Part shown: positions 25,160 through 35,146 of the stretch, piece by piece | Position numbering within the stretch: the stretch's first letter is position 1 | Layout of the letters: every line of letters starts with the position of its first letter | NCBI RefSeq assembly: GCF_040024445.1 | Contig: NZ_CP157276.1 | Coordinates: 4,154,001 to 4,218,000, forward strand | Direction: 5' to 3' | Origin: Prescottella soli | GTDB taxonomy: Bacteria; Actinomycetota; Actinomycetes; Mycobacteriales; Mycobacteriaceae | Length of the DNA: 64,000 nt | Notes under the pieces: generated by a model | The model's database searches: none | Told to the model about the DNA's origin: nothing | Seen by the model: the letters and a program-made list of their open reading frames with translations, nothing else | Position numbers and translations under genes: made by a program

Positions 25160-26065
25160 GTGCACGGTTACGCAAACGGCGCCAAGACCTTCGGGCTACT
25201 GGTCGGAATGTCGGCGCTGATCATCTTCATCGGCTCGCTGTTCAGGAATCCGACCATCCTGGTCTTCTCGATCTTCCTGGCCGTGGCGACGAACGCGTGG
25301 GCGTACTTCAACAGCGACAAACTCGCGCTGCGCGCGATGCACGCCCAGCCCATCACCGAGGTCCAGGCGCCGGTCATCTACAAGATCGTCCGGGAACTGG
25401 CGACCGCGGCGCACCAGCCGATGCCGCGGCTGTACATCAGCCCCACCGCGGCGCCCAACGCGTTCGCGACCGGCCGCAATCCGCGGCACGCGGCAGTGTG
25501 CTGCACGAGCGGCATCCTCGACATCCTCGACGAGCGGGAACTGCGGGCCGTGCTCGGCCACGAACTGTCCCACGTCTACAACCGCGACATCCTTATCTCC
25601 TCGGTCGCCGGTGCGATGGCAGCGGTCATCTCGGGCCTGGCGAACATGGCGATCTTCGCGAACATGTTCGGGGGCCGCGGCAACGGGCAGGGTGCCAATC
25701 CGATTGCGCTGCTTCTGGTTTCGCTGCTGGGTCCGATCGCCGCGACCGTCGTCAAGCTCGCGGTGTCCCGGTCGCGGGAGTACCAGGCCGACCAGTCCGG
25801 GGCCGAGCTGACGGGTGATCCGCTGGCGCTCGCGTCGGCGCTGCGCAAGCTCGAACGCGGCACGCAGGCCGCCCCGCTGCCGCCGGAACCGAAGATCGCG
25901 GCGCAGTCGCACATGATGATCGCCAACCCGTTCCGCGCCGGCGACCGGGTCAGCAAGATGTTCTCCACCCACCCGCCCATGGCCGACCGCATCGCGCGTC
26001 TCGAGAGGATGGCCGGTGGCGGCCCGTCCGACGGCGGTCTCCCGCCCACCTACCGTGAGCACTGA
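25160..26065 (+). CDS. htpX: Membrane zinc metalloprotease HtpX
   Basis: A 301-residue heat-shock protease of the inner membrane that degrades damaged membrane proteins. Two N-terminal helices (residues about 11-32 and 34-50) precede the catalytic HELSH motif near residue 134. A further hydrophobic pair lies at about 150-200, and [13 protein letters not shown] supplies the third zinc ligand. The start is GTG at 25160. Mycobacterial htpX occupies the same place after grcC1. Confidence 0.95.
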   Translation: MHGYANGAKTFGLLVGMSALIIFIGSLFRNPTILVFSIFLAVATNAWAYFNSDKLALRAMHAQPITEVQAPVIYKIVRELATAAHQPMPRLYISPTAAPNAFATGRNPRHAAVCCTSGILDILDERELRAVLGHELSHVYNRDILISSVAGAMAAVISGLANMAIFANMFGGRGNGQGANPIALLLVSLLGPIAATVVKLAVSRSREYQADQSGAELTGDPLALASALRKLERGTQAAPLPPEPKIAAQSHMMIANPFRAGDRVSKMFSTHPPMADRIARLERMAGGGPSDGGLPPTYREH

Positions 26066-26108
26066 GGCGGCCGGAGTGATGCGGCACCCACAGCGCCGCA
26101 CGAGACAC

Positions 26109-26151
26109 CTCCGGTCGGATGTGGGCCCGGACCGGTCACACCCGACCGGAG
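26109..26151. terminator. Hairpin between convergent htpX and phospholipase-like gene
   Basis: CTCCGGTCGG at 26109-26118 is perfectly inverted at 26142-26151. After one mismatch, TGTG and CACA extend the stem. It lies 43 bases after htpX and about 60 bases beyond the end of the convergent gene, so it probably serves both directions. Confidence 0.65.
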
Positions 26152-26213
26152 AATCTCGGTTACATCAGGTCACATCAGGCACCCCGCCAGGGGACTGGAC
26201 GGGTTCCGGCCCG

Positions 26214-27458
26214 TCAGCTGGCGGGATGAGCGACGCTGAACACGTGCTCGAAATTCGCCATGTACGCGTCGACCATGGCCGGTTGGTGCAGCGTGAGGGT
26301 CGCTTCGTCGTTGCGGCGCAGCGACGTGTGATTCCAGTTCTGCGAACCAGTCGTCACCCATCCTGTTGCGGTGCCCGAACTGCCGAGGTCCGCACTGCCG
26401 AGGCCGACACTGCCGTGGTCGACGACCATGTACTTCGAGTGCAAGCGGCCGGGCAGTTCCGCGTCGTTCAGTGTGCGGACCTCGATGGACGGCTCCGCGG
26501 CGAGCCGCGCCGCACCGTCGGTCCCGATCAGGCCGTGGACGATCCGGATCTGGCATCCATCTCGTGACAGTTCGACGAGTCGGTCGATGATGTCCACTCG
26601 GGTGTCGTCCATCTCCGACATCGCGACACCGATACGCGTCGATGAACCGCAGGTCAGACGTTCGAGTTGTTCGAGGACCGGGTCGCCTTCCGGGACGGGC
26701 GAGAAGTAGACATCGACCGGGCCGCCTGGCATGTCGGTGTGAAACGTGCCGAGCGTTGCCTGGGTGCGTGTCTCGGAGGACAGTTCCGCGAAATACCGGC
26801 CGTACACATCGAACAGTCGGTTGTTTCCGTCGAGTACCACAGCGTTGTTCCAGTACGTCCTGGAATTGACATCGGTGAGATTGGAGGACGACTGCATGAC
26901 GACGTTCCGCTTGCCGCCGGTCTCGCTGAAGAGCGCGAACTTGTTGTGGTTGCCCTTCGTACCCAGGCACGAGGACGTGTTGCCTTCAGCGGAGACGTTG
27001 GTGCACACGTGTAGCCATGACGGCTGGCTCTTGTCCGTCCCCAGCGACCGCAGAATCCTCTGGGCCGGAGGCTTGTCGTCCTGCCAGCCGTCCAGCACCA
27101 TCTGGACGTCGACCCCGCGACGGTGCGCGTCGATGATCACGTCCGCAAAATCCTCGCCGGCGTTTCCGCTGATGACGAAGTGGGCAATGCGGATCTGTGA
27201 GCCTGCGGGGGCCTGCTTGATGAGCGAGCACAACTCGGCCATGATCGCCGCCGGGTCGCCGGACACGGGATCGTTGAAGACCCCCTTGGTCTGAACCGGC
27301 GTGGCGTCGGACAAGGTGCACGCCTTCATCGGATCCACCGGATCGCTCGTCCCGGGGGCGAGGGACCCGAGGCCCGCAGCCGCGGCGGTGGCACCGCCGG
27401 AAGCCAGGAGAATTGCCGCGACACCCATGGTGGCCAGGAGTTTCGATGACCTGATCAA
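26214..27458 (-). CDS. Secreted phospholipase D-like protein
   Basis: A 414-residue protein of the PLD superfamily. From a TTG start at 27458, supported by AAGGA seven bases upstream, it begins with a signal peptide (MIRSSKLLATMGVAAILLA) and is predicted to be exported. Two HKD-type motifs are present. The first is degenerate, NHNKFALFSE with HxK then SSSNLTD. The second is complete, LHSKYMVVDHG then TGSQNWNHTSL and a downstream Glu. Paired HKD motifs form the active site for phosphodiester cleavage. An in-frame ATG at 27513 would bury the signal peptide and is less likely. The substrate (phospholipid or nucleic acid) is unknown. Confidence 0.85.
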   Translation of the reverse strand: MIRSSKLLATMGVAAILLASGGATAAAAGLGSLAPGTSDPVDPMKACTLSDATPVQTKGVFNDPVSGDPAAIMAELCSLIKQAPAGSQIRIAHFVISGNAGEDFADVIIDAHRRGVDVQMVLDGWQDDKPPAQRILRSLGTDKSQPSWLHVCTNVSAEGNTSSCLGTKGNHNKFALFSETGGKRNVVMQSSSNLTDVNSRTYWNNAVVLDGNNRLFDVYGRYFAELSSETRTQATLGTFHTDMPGGPVDVYFSPVPEGDPVLEQLERLTCGSSTRIGVAMSEMDDTRVDIIDRLVELSRDGCQIRIVHGLIGTDGAARLAAEPSIEVRTLNDAELPGRLHSKYMVVDHGSVGLGSADLGSSGTATGWVTTGSQNWNHTSLRRNDEATLTLHQPAMVDAYMANFEHVFSVAHPAS

Positions 27459-27652
27459 GAGCTGTTCCTTCGAAATCGACAAAGCCTGAAATGGCGGGTC
27501 GATCTTCGGCATCACCTGGAAACGGGGGCTGGCGATCCGGTGAAGTGTTGCGGTCCTTCTGGGGAACTGTGGATCCCTCGACGGCCACACTCCGTTGCTC
27601 ACGAGGCGCCCCTGCGAGCACCCACCCGTTTCGACGTGGACCGGTGGCTCAT

Positions 27653-27680
27653 CACGGACCCGTCCGGGAACGGGTCCGTG
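27653..27680 (-). terminator. Terminator hairpin downstream of yajQ
   Basis: CACGGACCCGT at 27653-27663 is perfectly inverted at 27670-27680 around a six-base loop. It lies 91 bases beyond the yajQ stop and upstream of the phospholipase-like gene on the same strand, so it separates the two transcripts. Confidence 0.7.
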
Positions 27681-27771
27681 ACGACAGGCGCACCCCTCAC
27701 GGCAATCGCGAGTGGCTGTACCACAGCGCGGCGAGATCGGCGCGGTCGTCGCCGCGGTTGCCGCTGAGGTA

Positions 27772-28263
27772 CTAGCGGTAGTTGACGAACTGCAAGGCGA
27801 TCCCGAAGTCCTCGTTCTTCAGCAGCGAGATGACGGCCTGCAGGTCGTCACGCTTCTTGCTGCTCACGCGCAGCTCCTCGCCCTGGATCTGCGCCTTGAC
27901 GCCCTTGGGGCCCTCGTCGCGGATCTTCTTCGAGATCTTCTTGGCGTTCTCGCTGCTGATGCCCTGGACCAGGGAACCGCTCAGCTTGTAGATCTTTCCG
28001 GACTGCGACGGCTCGCCGGCGTCGAACGCCTTGAGCGAGATGTCGCGGCGGATCAGCTTCTCCTTGAACACGTCGAGCGCGGCGGTCAGGCGCTCCTCGG
28101 TGTCGGCGGTCAGCGTGATGGTCTCCTCGCCGGACCACTCGATGCTCGCTCCCGTGTTGCGGAAGTCGAACCGGGTGCCCAGCTCCTTCGCAGCCTGATG
28201 CAGGGCGTTGTCCACCTCTTGACGATCAACCTTGCTCACCACATCGAAGGACGAATCAGCCAC
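27772..28263 (-). CDS. yajQ: YajQ family nucleotide-binding protein
   Basis: A 163-residue DUF520/YajQ protein of two ferredoxin-like domains. It starts with the family hallmark [21 protein letters not shown], has [11 protein letters not shown] and [13 protein letters not shown], and ends with [12 protein letters not shown]. Members bind nucleotides; cyclic di-GMP binding is known for some and is not proven here. The GTG at 28263 has AGGAG seven bases upstream. M. tuberculosis has a homologue (Rv0566c) in the same neighbourhood. Confidence 0.95.
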   Translation of the reverse strand: MADSSFDVVSKVDRQEVDNALHQAAKELGTRFDFRNTGASIEWSGEETITLTADTEERLTAALDVFKEKLIRRDISLKAFDAGEPSQSGKIYKLSGSLVQGISSENAKKISKKIRDEGPKGVKAQIQGEELRVSSKKRDDLQAVISLLKNEDFGIALQFVNYR

Positions 28264-28430
28264 TGCACACTCCTGAATTCATAGCGGTCGACCCCACCCG
28301 GACAGGGGTGGGTTGCCCTGACGCTATCGGGTCGCAACCCCCCGTATCCACCCGGTTTGCGTATCTGGGGGGACTTCGTTGTATTCTTCGATACGCGTCA
28401 GAGCGAGCTTCGGTTCTCTGAGCGCGACCA

Positions 28431-28516
28431 GGCAGGTTGCCCGAGCGGCCAATGGGAGCGGACTGTAAATCCGTCGGCTTATGCCTACGTAGGTTCGAAT
28501 CCTACACCTGCCACCA
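28431..28516 (+). tRNA. tRNA-Tyr (GTA)
   Basis: A class II tRNA with acceptor stem GGCAGGT/ACCTGCC, anticodon GTA in CTGTAAA, an extended variable arm and a T arm with GGTTCGAATCC. The 3' CCA at 28514-28516 is encoded. It is followed three bases later by a strong terminator. Confidence 0.97.
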
Positions 28517-28518
28517 GC

Positions 28519-28550
28519 TCAGCCCCGGCCCTGAAAAGGGCCGGGGCTGA
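28519..28550 (+). terminator. Intrinsic terminator of tRNA-Tyr
   Basis: TCAGCCCCGGCCCT at 28519-28532 is perfectly inverted at 28537-28550 around a GAAA tetraloop, followed by ACTGTTTTC. It is a classic intrinsic terminator directly behind tRNA-Tyr. Confidence 0.93.
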
Positions 28551-28721
28551 ACTGTTTTCGGGGTTCTGTTTCTCTGCTCCGCGGCTGCGCGCGCCGACTG
28601 TGATCTGTCCCACTAGTCGAGACCGGCCGGTCTTTCGTGTCCAGTGGCTCTCTAGCGTCCGGTGGTAGTGGTGCCCGTCACAGGGCGGGCGTGCTGGACG
28701 CACGAAGGAGCCGATTCCCCG

Positions 28722-30218
28722 ATGGCAGGTCTGATCGAAGCAAACGAGACGGTGAAGCACCCCGGAATGCTGTTCGTCGGCGGAGAGTGGGTCGAGCCGT
28801 CGACGTCCGCCCGGTTCGACGTCGTCAACCCGGCCACCGAGGACGTGTTCCTCACCGTCGCCGAGGCGGACGCACAGGACATGTCGCGTGCCGTGGACGC
28901 GGCCCGGGCCGCGTTCGATCGCGGCCCCTGGTCACGCATGACGCACGCCGAGCGCGCCCCGTACATCCACGCGATCGGTGCCGCCATCCGGGAGCGCAGC
29001 GCCGAACTCGGCCGGATCTGGACCAGCGAGATGGGCATCCTCGCCGCCGTGTCCACGCCCGCCTCGGCGGGTTCCGGCGCCGTCTTCGACTACTACGCGA
29101 GCCTCGCCGACAGCTACGAGTGGGTCGAGCAGCACCAGCCCAGTTCGGAGCGCGGCGTCGGCCTGCTCGTCCGCGAGCCGGTCGGTGTGGTGGCCGCGAT
29201 CATCCCGTGGAACAGCCCGCTGGGCCTCATCGCGAACAAGGTCGCCCCGGCGCTCATCGCGGGCTGCACCGTCGTCGTGAAGGCCTCGCCCGAGGCCCCG
29301 GGCGCCGCGTACGTCTTCGCGGAGATCGTCGAGGCATGCGGGCTGCCCGCGGGGGTCGTCAACGTCGTGACGGCCGAACGGGAGGTGTCGGAGCTGCTGG
29401 TCCGCAACCCCGGCATCGACAAGGTCACGTTCACCGGCTCCACGGCGGCCGGGCGCCGGATCGCGTCGCTGTGCGGTGAGCGGATCGCCCGCTGCACGCT
29501 CGAGCTCGGCGGCAAGTCCGCCGGCGTCATCCTCGACGACTACGACCTCGCGACGGCCGCGCAGTCCATCGCCCAGTCGGCGCGGCTCATGACCGGCCAG
29601 GTGTGCGCGTCGCTCACCCGCATCGTCGTCAGCCGCCACCGTCACGACGAGTTCGCCGAGGCCCTCGGCGCCGCGATGTCCGCGATCCGGGTCGGTGACC
29701 CGTTCGATCCCGAGACCGAGATGGGCCCGCTCGCGATGTCCCGGCAGCTCGACAAGGTCGAGGGCCTCATCGCGAAGGGCTGCGAGGAGGGCGCGACGCT
29801 CGTGACCGGCGGCCGCCGTCCCGCGCACCTCGAGCGCGGCTTCTTCATCGAGCCGACGGTGTTCGGCAACGTCGACAACGACTCCACCATCGCCCGCGAG
29901 GAGATTTTCGGGCCGGTCGTCAGCGTCATCGCGGCCGACGACGAGAACCACGCCGTCGACATCGCGAACGACACGATCTACGGCCTCAACGCGTCGGTGT
30001 TCACGCACGACATCGAGCGGGCGTGGGCGGTGTCGCGGCAGCTGCGTTCGGGCACGGTGGGGCACAACGGGTTCAAGACCGACTTCGGCATCGCGTTCGG
30101 CGGGTTCAAGCAGTCCGGCGTGGGGCGCGAGGGCGGCCTCGACGGCCTCCAGCCGTACCTGGAGGCCAAGACGGTGCTCCTGGACTCGATGCCGTCGAGT
30201 GTGGAGAACGTGCGGTGA
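28722..30218 (+). CDS. NAD(P)-dependent aldehyde dehydrogenase
   Basis: A 498-residue aldehyde dehydrogenase, which oxidises an aldehyde to its acid. The family motifs are in order: IIPWNSPLGLIANKVAPALIAGC, the cofactor motif FTGSTAAGRRIA, the catalytic Glu in LELGGKSA, the catalytic Cys in TGQVCASLTR and EEIFGPVVSVI. The start is ATG at 28722, with GAAGGAG upstream. The substrate is unknown. Its stop overlaps the GTG of a decayed gene, so it once had a coupled partner. Confidence 0.92.
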   Translation: MAGLIEANETVKHPGMLFVGGEWVEPSTSARFDVVNPATEDVFLTVAEADAQDMSRAVDAARAAFDRGPWSRMTHAERAPYIHAIGAAIRERSAELGRIWTSEMGILAAVSTPASAGSGAVFDYYASLADSYEWVEQHQPSSERGVGLLVREPVGVVAAIIPWNSPLGLIANKVAPALIAGCTVVVKASPEAPGAAYVFAEIVEACGLPAGVVNVVTAEREVSELLVRNPGIDKVTFTGSTAAGRRIASLCGERIARCTLELGGKSAGVILDDYDLATAAQSIAQSARLMTGQVCASLTRIVVSRHRHDEFAEALGAAMSAIRVGDPFDPETEMGPLAMSRQLDKVEGLIAKGCEEGATLVTGGRRPAHLERGFFIEPTVFGNVDNDSTIAREEIFGPVVSVIAADDENHAVDIANDTIYGLNASVFTHDIERAWAVSRQLRSGTVGHNGFKTDFGIAFGGFKQSGVGREGGLDGLQPYLEAKTVLLDSMPSSVENVR

Positions 30219-30512
30219 CTGCAGCTCACGACACCGATCTCGCGACGACCTGCCCGCCGGCGTCGTCGACTGCACGAAGCCGCTGATCCTGGACTCCCTC
30301 GCCCGAGGGTGGGGGAGGCCCAGGGCTTCATCGGCGTTCACGTGGGACCGCTCACCGAGTTCCGCAGCTTCTCGGCGCGTTTGCCGCCGTAATCGCAGGT
30401 AGAAGAGGTGATCGACGGCGTCCGGGGTTTCGAACGGGTGGACGGCGTGGCCGTGGCCCTGTCGGCGATGCTCACGCCACCCGTCCGACGGGGTTCGATT
30501 TACCGCGTCTGA
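30215..30512 (+). pseudogene. Decayed gene remnant after the aldehyde dehydrogenase
   Basis: A GTG at 30215 overlaps the aldehyde dehydrogenase stop and begins MTAAHDTDLATT. Protein-like text then moves between frames: LPAGVVDCTKPLILDSLARG in one, and EAQGFIGVHVGPLTEFRSFS followed by an internal TAA and VEEVIDGVRGFERVDGVAVA in another, ending at TGA 30510-30512. At least one frameshift and one internal stop are needed to join these. I read this as a degenerate gene once coupled to the dehydrogenase; its family is not recognisable. No intact gene occupies 30219-30591. Confidence 0.4.
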
Positions 30513-30591
30513 CCTGCCAATTTGGCGCTGACGCGAAGGTCTGTGTAATCTTCTGGAGGCTTCAGCGCGCAGAGATGCGCGGGACAGCCAC

Positions 30592-30664
30592 GCCCCCTTA
30601 GCTCAGTCGGCAGAGCGTTTCCATGGTAAGGAAAAGGTCGACGGTTCGATTCCGTCAGGGGGCT
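30592..30664 (+). tRNA. tRNA-Thr (GGT)
   Basis: Cloverleaf of 73 bases: acceptor GCCCCCT/AGGGGGC, D arm with AGCTCAGTCGG, anticodon GGT at 30625-30627 and T arm GGTTCGATTCC. The CCA is not encoded. Confidence 0.96.
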
Positions 30665-30709
30665 CGCTGGATTGTGGTGTCGCCGGCTTCGCGCGACACT
30701 CGACACCGA

Positions 30710-30782
30710 GGCGGTGTAGCTCAGTTGGTAGAGCAAACGACTCATAATCGTTGTGTCGCCGGTTCAAGTCCGGCCATCGCTA
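30710..30782 (+). tRNA. tRNA-Met (CAT)
   Basis: Cloverleaf of 73 bases with anticodon CAT at 30743-30745, D arm AGCTCAGTTGG and T arm GGTTCAAGTCC. The acceptor stem GGCGGTG/CATCGCT contains two G-T pairs. The paired first acceptor position indicates elongator rather than initiator tRNA. The CCA is not encoded. Confidence 0.93.
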
Positions 30783-30845
30783 CACAAGACGAATGATCCA
30801 CCCTGATCTCTATTTGATCAGATTCACGCGAAAGAAGGCATCCCC

Positions 30846-31013
30846 GTGGCCTCCTCGACTGACGTTCGGCCGAAGATCACCTTGGCCTGTGAGGTGTGCA
30901 AGCACCGTAACTACATCACCAAGAAGAACCGCCGCAACGATCCCGATCGCCTCGAGCTGAAGAAGTTCTGCCCGAACTGCGGAACTCACCAGGCGCATCG
31001 CGAGTCCAAGTAA
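30846..31013 (+). CDS. rpmG: 50S ribosomal protein L33 (zinc-binding type)
   Basis: A 55-residue L33 that starts [22 protein letters not shown]. The two CxxC pairs, CEVC and CPNC, are intact, so this is the zinc-binding (C+) form. The start is GTG at 30846. It lies between tRNA-Met and hadA, the arrangement known from mycobacteria. Confidence 0.95.
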   Translation: MASSTDVRPKITLACEVCKHRNYITKKNRRNDPDRLELKKFCPNCGTHQAHRESK

Positions 31014-31105
31014 TTTCTTCTCGGAGTCGACGCTCGCGCGTTAGGTTCACTGTCACACTGCCCTAACGGAAGTTGTTGCGTCTAGCAGGGCAGGGGAGTT
31101 TCGCT

Positions 31106-31654
31106 GTGACAGAGACAGTCGTGAGAGAGGCCGAGGTGGTCTTCGACCCCGCCGCGCATGCGGCCGCGATGGTCGGACACCACTACCGCGTGACCGATTT
31201 CTACGAGATCGGCCGGGAGAAGATTCGCGAGTACGCCCGTGCAGTGCTCGATGCTCATCCCGCTCATCACGACGAGGATGCGGCCAAGGGTCTCGGTTAC
31301 GACGGCCTGATCGCGCCACTGACCTTCGTCTCGATCGTCGGCATGCTCGCCCAGCGCAAGCTGTTCGAGGAGGTCGTAACCGGTTACGACCTCAGCCAGA
31401 TCATGCAGACCGATCAGCGACTCGTGTTCCACAGGCCGCTGAAGGCCGGTGACCGGTTGATCTGCGACGTGTACCTGGAATCGTTCCGCCAGGTAGCGGG
31501 CAGCGACATCATCGTCACCAAGAACATCATCTCCGAGGTGAACGGCGAACTGGTCCAGACCACCTGGACCACGCTCGTCGCCCGCTCCGGGGGTGAAGTG
31601 GACGAGAACATCGCGCACGCGGTCAAGGATGTGATGATGCATGTCGCTCCGTAG
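31106..31654 (+). CDS. hadA: (3R)-hydroxyacyl-ACP dehydratase subunit HadA
   Basis: A 182-residue hotdog protein, the non-catalytic substrate-binding subunit of the type II fatty acid synthase dehydratase that extends mycolic acid precursors. VGHHYRVTDFYEIGREKIREYARAV and GLIAPLTFVSIVG match the MaoC N-terminal domain type. The GTG at 31106 has GGGGAG seven bases upstream. Its 3' end overlaps hadB by 14 bases, so the two subunits are coupled. Confidence 0.93.
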   Translation: MTETVVREAEVVFDPAAHAAAMVGHHYRVTDFYEIGREKIREYARAVLDAHPAHHDEDAAKGLGYDGLIAPLTFVSIVGMLAQRKLFEEVVTGYDLSQIMQTDQRLVFHRPLKAGDRLICDVYLESFRQVAGSDIIVTKNIISEVNGELVQTTWTTLVARSGGEVDENIAHAVKDVMMHVAP

Positions 31655-32066
31655 GTTCGAGGACGTCGCCGTCGGCGAAGAACTGCCCGAGCGCGTCGTC
31701 ACCCTGACTCGTGGCAATCTCGTCAACTACGCCGGCGTGTCGGGCGATCCCAACCCGATCCACTGGAGCGATCACGTTGCCCGACTGGCCGGCCTGCCGG
31801 ACGTCGTGGCACACGGGATGCTCACGATGGGTCTGGGCGGCGGATTCGTCTCGTCCTGGCTCGGCGATCCGGGTGCCGTGACCGAATACAACGTTCGGTT
31901 CACCAGTCCGGTGTATGTGGCGGCCGACAAGGCTGCCGAAGTGGAGTTCACCGGCAAGGTCAAGTCGGTGGACGCCGAAAGCAAGACCGCAGTAGTCGCG
32001 ATCGTGGCACGATCCGAGGGTCGGAAGATCTTCGGGCGGGCCACCGCAACAGTCCGTTTGGCCTGA
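31641..32066 (+). CDS. hadB: (3R)-hydroxyacyl-ACP dehydratase subunit HadB
   Basis: A 141-residue MaoC-type hotdog protein, the catalytic subunit of the FAS-II dehydratase. The hydratase motif YAGVSGDPNPIHWSD supplies the catalytic Asp and His, followed by VVAHGMLTMGLGGGFV. The start is ATG at 31641, inside the end of hadA. In M. tuberculosis hadC follows, but here the next feature is a tRNA and no hadC is present. Confidence 0.94.
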   Translation: MSLRRFEDVAVGEELPERVVTLTRGNLVNYAGVSGDPNPIHWSDHVARLAGLPDVVAHGMLTMGLGGGFVSSWLGDPGAVTEYNVRFTSPVYVAADKAAEVEFTGKVKSVDAESKTAVVAIVARSEGRKIFGRATATVRLA

Positions 32067-32078
32067 GTGCCGAGCGGA

Positions 32079-32108
32079 TTGGGTTTGATCCGGGCATTGA
32101 AGTACACT
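32079..32108 (+). promoter_or_regulatory. Candidate promoter for tRNA-Trp and secE-nusG
   Basis: TTGGGT at 32079-32084 and TACACT at 32103-32108 are 18 bases apart, a plausible housekeeping -35/-10 pair. It lies just after hadB and upstream of tRNA-Trp and secE. Confidence 0.5.
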
Positions 32109-32228
32109 AGAGTTTCTGGGGTTACTCAGGCGCTGCGCGCTGCCCTACGGTGCTGGTAACAGCCCGCTAAGGGGTGGCGCGCATGTCATGTGAACCCAGA
32201 TAGGTCGACCAGTTCGATCGGTCGACAA

Positions 32229-32301
<73 letters not shown>

Positions 32302-32335
32302 CACCCGGACTGGCCAGCGACTGAGAGGAACGACG

Positions 32336-32848
32336 GTGAGCGAGGAGCGCGGTAAGCGCGACGACGGCACGCCCGAGTCTGCGGACTCCGGCCTTGTCGA
32401 CGAATCGACCGTTTCCGACCAGCCAGCGAACGGCCAGGTCACTGCTGAAGAGAGCCCCACGAGTGCGGCCCCAGCAGGAAAGCCAAGCGGCAAGCGCGCT
32501 GCGCGCCGCGGTGGCACCGACACTGCAGAGCCCGTCGAGACGGTGAAGCCGGCGGTCGCCGCTTCCTCCACCAAGTCGACCAAGTCACGCTCCGCGTCCT
32601 CTGCCGAGTCGAAGTCGGGCGACAACAAGCCGCGCAAGGCGGACAAGCCCCGCACGGAGAACATCTTCAAGCGGCTTCGTCGCTTCCTGCGCGAAGTGAT
32701 TGCCGAGCTCCGTAAGGTCATCTGGCCCAATCGTAAGCAGATGATCACTTACACCAGTGTGGTGCTCGTGTTCGTCGCCTTCATGGTGACGTTCATCAGT
32801 CTCCTCGACCTTGGATTCATCAAGGGCGTCAGCTGGCTGTTCGGCTAA
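32336..32848 (+). CDS. secE: Preprotein translocase subunit SecE
   Basis: SecE stabilises the SecY channel for protein export. The 170-residue protein has one membrane helix near residues 138-160 (TYTSVVLVFVAFMVTFISLL), preceded by the conserved amphipathic stretch FLREVIAELRKVIWPNRKQM. The first 110 or so residues are a low-complexity Ser/Ala/Lys/Glu extension, much longer than in E. coli-type minimal SecE but usual in actinobacteria. The start is GTG at 32336. Confidence 0.94.
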   Translation: MSEERGKRDDGTPESADSGLVDESTVSDQPANGQVTAEESPTSAAPAGKPSGKRAARRGGTDTAEPVETVKPAVAASSTKSTKSRSASSAESKSGDNKPRKADKPRTENIFKRLRRFLREVIAELRKVIWPNRKQMITYTSVVLVFVAFMVTFISLLDLGFIKGVSWLFG

Positions 32849-32884
32849 CCCGGGCGCGCCCGTCGGCGTTCCCGAACGATGTGA

Positions 32885-33706
<822 letters not shown>

Positions 33707-33818
33707 CACCGTCCCCGAGTGGCCGTCCGGTGCCGGACAGCCTGCGCCGGACACTCAGGGGCCCACACACTTGCACGCAGTACGCAAGAAACACACCCAG
33801 TAAGAACAAGGAACGAAG

Positions 33819-34253
33819 ATGCCCCCCAAGAAGAAGAAGCTCGCAGGGCTGATCAAGCTTCAGATCCAGGCTGGTCAGGCCAACCCTGCACCGCCCGTGG
33901 GTCCCGCGCTCGGTCAGCACGGCGTGAACATCATGGAGTTCTGCAAGGCTTACAACGCGGCGACTGAGTCCCAGCGCGGCAACGTGATCCCTGTCGAGAT
34001 CTCCGTCTACGAAGACCGGACCTTCGACTTCAAGCTGAAGACCCCTCCGGCCGCCAAGCTGCTGCTCAAGGCTGCTGGTGTGCAGAAGGGCTCCGGCGAG
34101 CCGCACAAGACCAAGGTCGCGACCGTGACCATGGATCAGGTGCGCGAGATCGCGAAGACCAAGCAGGAAGACCTCAACGCGAACGACATCGACGCGGCCG
34201 CGAAGATCATCGCCGGCACCGCGCGCTCGATGGGTATCACCGTCGAGGGTTAA
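33819..34253 (+). CDS. rplK: 50S ribosomal protein L11
   Basis: A 144-residue L11 of the GTPase-associated centre. The N-terminal segment [30 protein letters not shown] and the C-terminal rRNA-binding [15 protein letters not shown] are typical. The start is ATG at 33819. It is followed by rplA, forming the usual L11-L1 pair. Confidence 0.97.
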
Positions 34254-34345
34254 TCCTCCACCGTGGGAGGGCCGGCCAGGCCCGTAACCACAACTGAACC
34301 ATTCACCCGGGTCGAGACCCAGGGTGAGAAGTAAGGACAGAAGAA

Positions 34346-35059
34346 ATGGCAAAGCGCAGCAAGGCATACCTCGCCGCCGCTGAGAAGATCGACGCGGACC
34401 AGCTTTACAGCCCCCTGCAGGCTGCGAAGCTGGCCAAGGAGACCTCGTCGGCCAAGATGGACGCGACCGTCGAGGTTGCAGTCCGTCTGGGCGTCGACCC
34501 CCGCAAGGCGGACCAGATGGTTCGCGGCACGGTCAACCTGCCGCACGGCACCGGTAAGACCGCCCGCGTCATCGTCTTCGCCGTGGGCGAGAAGGCCGCC
34601 GAGGCCGAGGCCGCCGGTGCGGACGCCGTCGGCTCCGAGGATCTGATCGAGCGCATCCAGGGCGGTTGGACCGACTTCGACGCCGCGATCGCCACCCCTG
34701 ACCAGATGGCCAAGGTCGGCCGCATCGCCCGCGTCCTCGGACCGCGTGGCCTGATGCCGAACCCGAAGACCGGCACCGTTACGCCGGACGTCGCGAAGGC
34801 TGTCGCGGACATCAAGGGCGGCAAGATCAACTTCCGCGTCGACAAGCAGGCCAACCTGCACTTCGTGATCGGCAAGGCGTCGTTCGACGAGGCCAAGCTG
34901 GTCGAGAACTACGGCGCAGCGCTGGACGAGATCCTGCGTGCCAAGCCGTCGTCGGCGAAGGGCCGCTACGTCAAGAAGGTCACGGTTTCGACCACCACCG
35001 GACCGGGCATCCCGGTGGACCCGAACCGTACCCGCAACCTCCTCGAGGACGGCGAGTAA
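34346..35059 (+). CDS. rplA: 50S ribosomal protein L1
   Basis: A 237-residue L1 of the ribosomal E-site stalk. It has [42 protein letters not shown] and the C-terminal [11 protein letters not shown]. The start is ATG at 34346. A strong terminator 30 bases downstream closes this unit. Confidence 0.97.
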   Translation: MAKRSKAYLAAAEKIDADQLYSPLQAAKLAKETSSAKMDATVEVAVRLGVDPRKADQMVRGTVNLPHGTGKTARVIVFAVGEKAAEAEAAGADAVGSEDLIERIQGGWTDFDAAIATPDQMAKVGRIARVLGPRGLMPNPKTGTVTPDVAKAVADIKGGKINFRVDKQANLHFVIGKASFDEAKLVENYGAALDEILRAKPSSAKGRYVKKVTVSTTTGPGIPVDPNRTRNLLEDGE

Positions 35060-35089
35060 GTCGCGAATCCTCGCGACCTGATCGACATC

Positions 35090-35125
35090 GAAGGCCGGCA
35101 CAGAGTTCTCTCTGTGCCGGCCTTC
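35090..35125 (+). terminator. Intrinsic terminator after rplA
   Basis: GAAGGCCGGCACAGAG at 35090-35105 is perfectly inverted at 35110-35125 around a TTCT loop. It ends the secE-nusG-rplK-rplA unit and lies 21 bases before the end of the convergent efflux gene, so it may act on both. Confidence 0.93.
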
Positions 35126-35146
35126 GGCGTTCTCCAGGCGCGGTCC

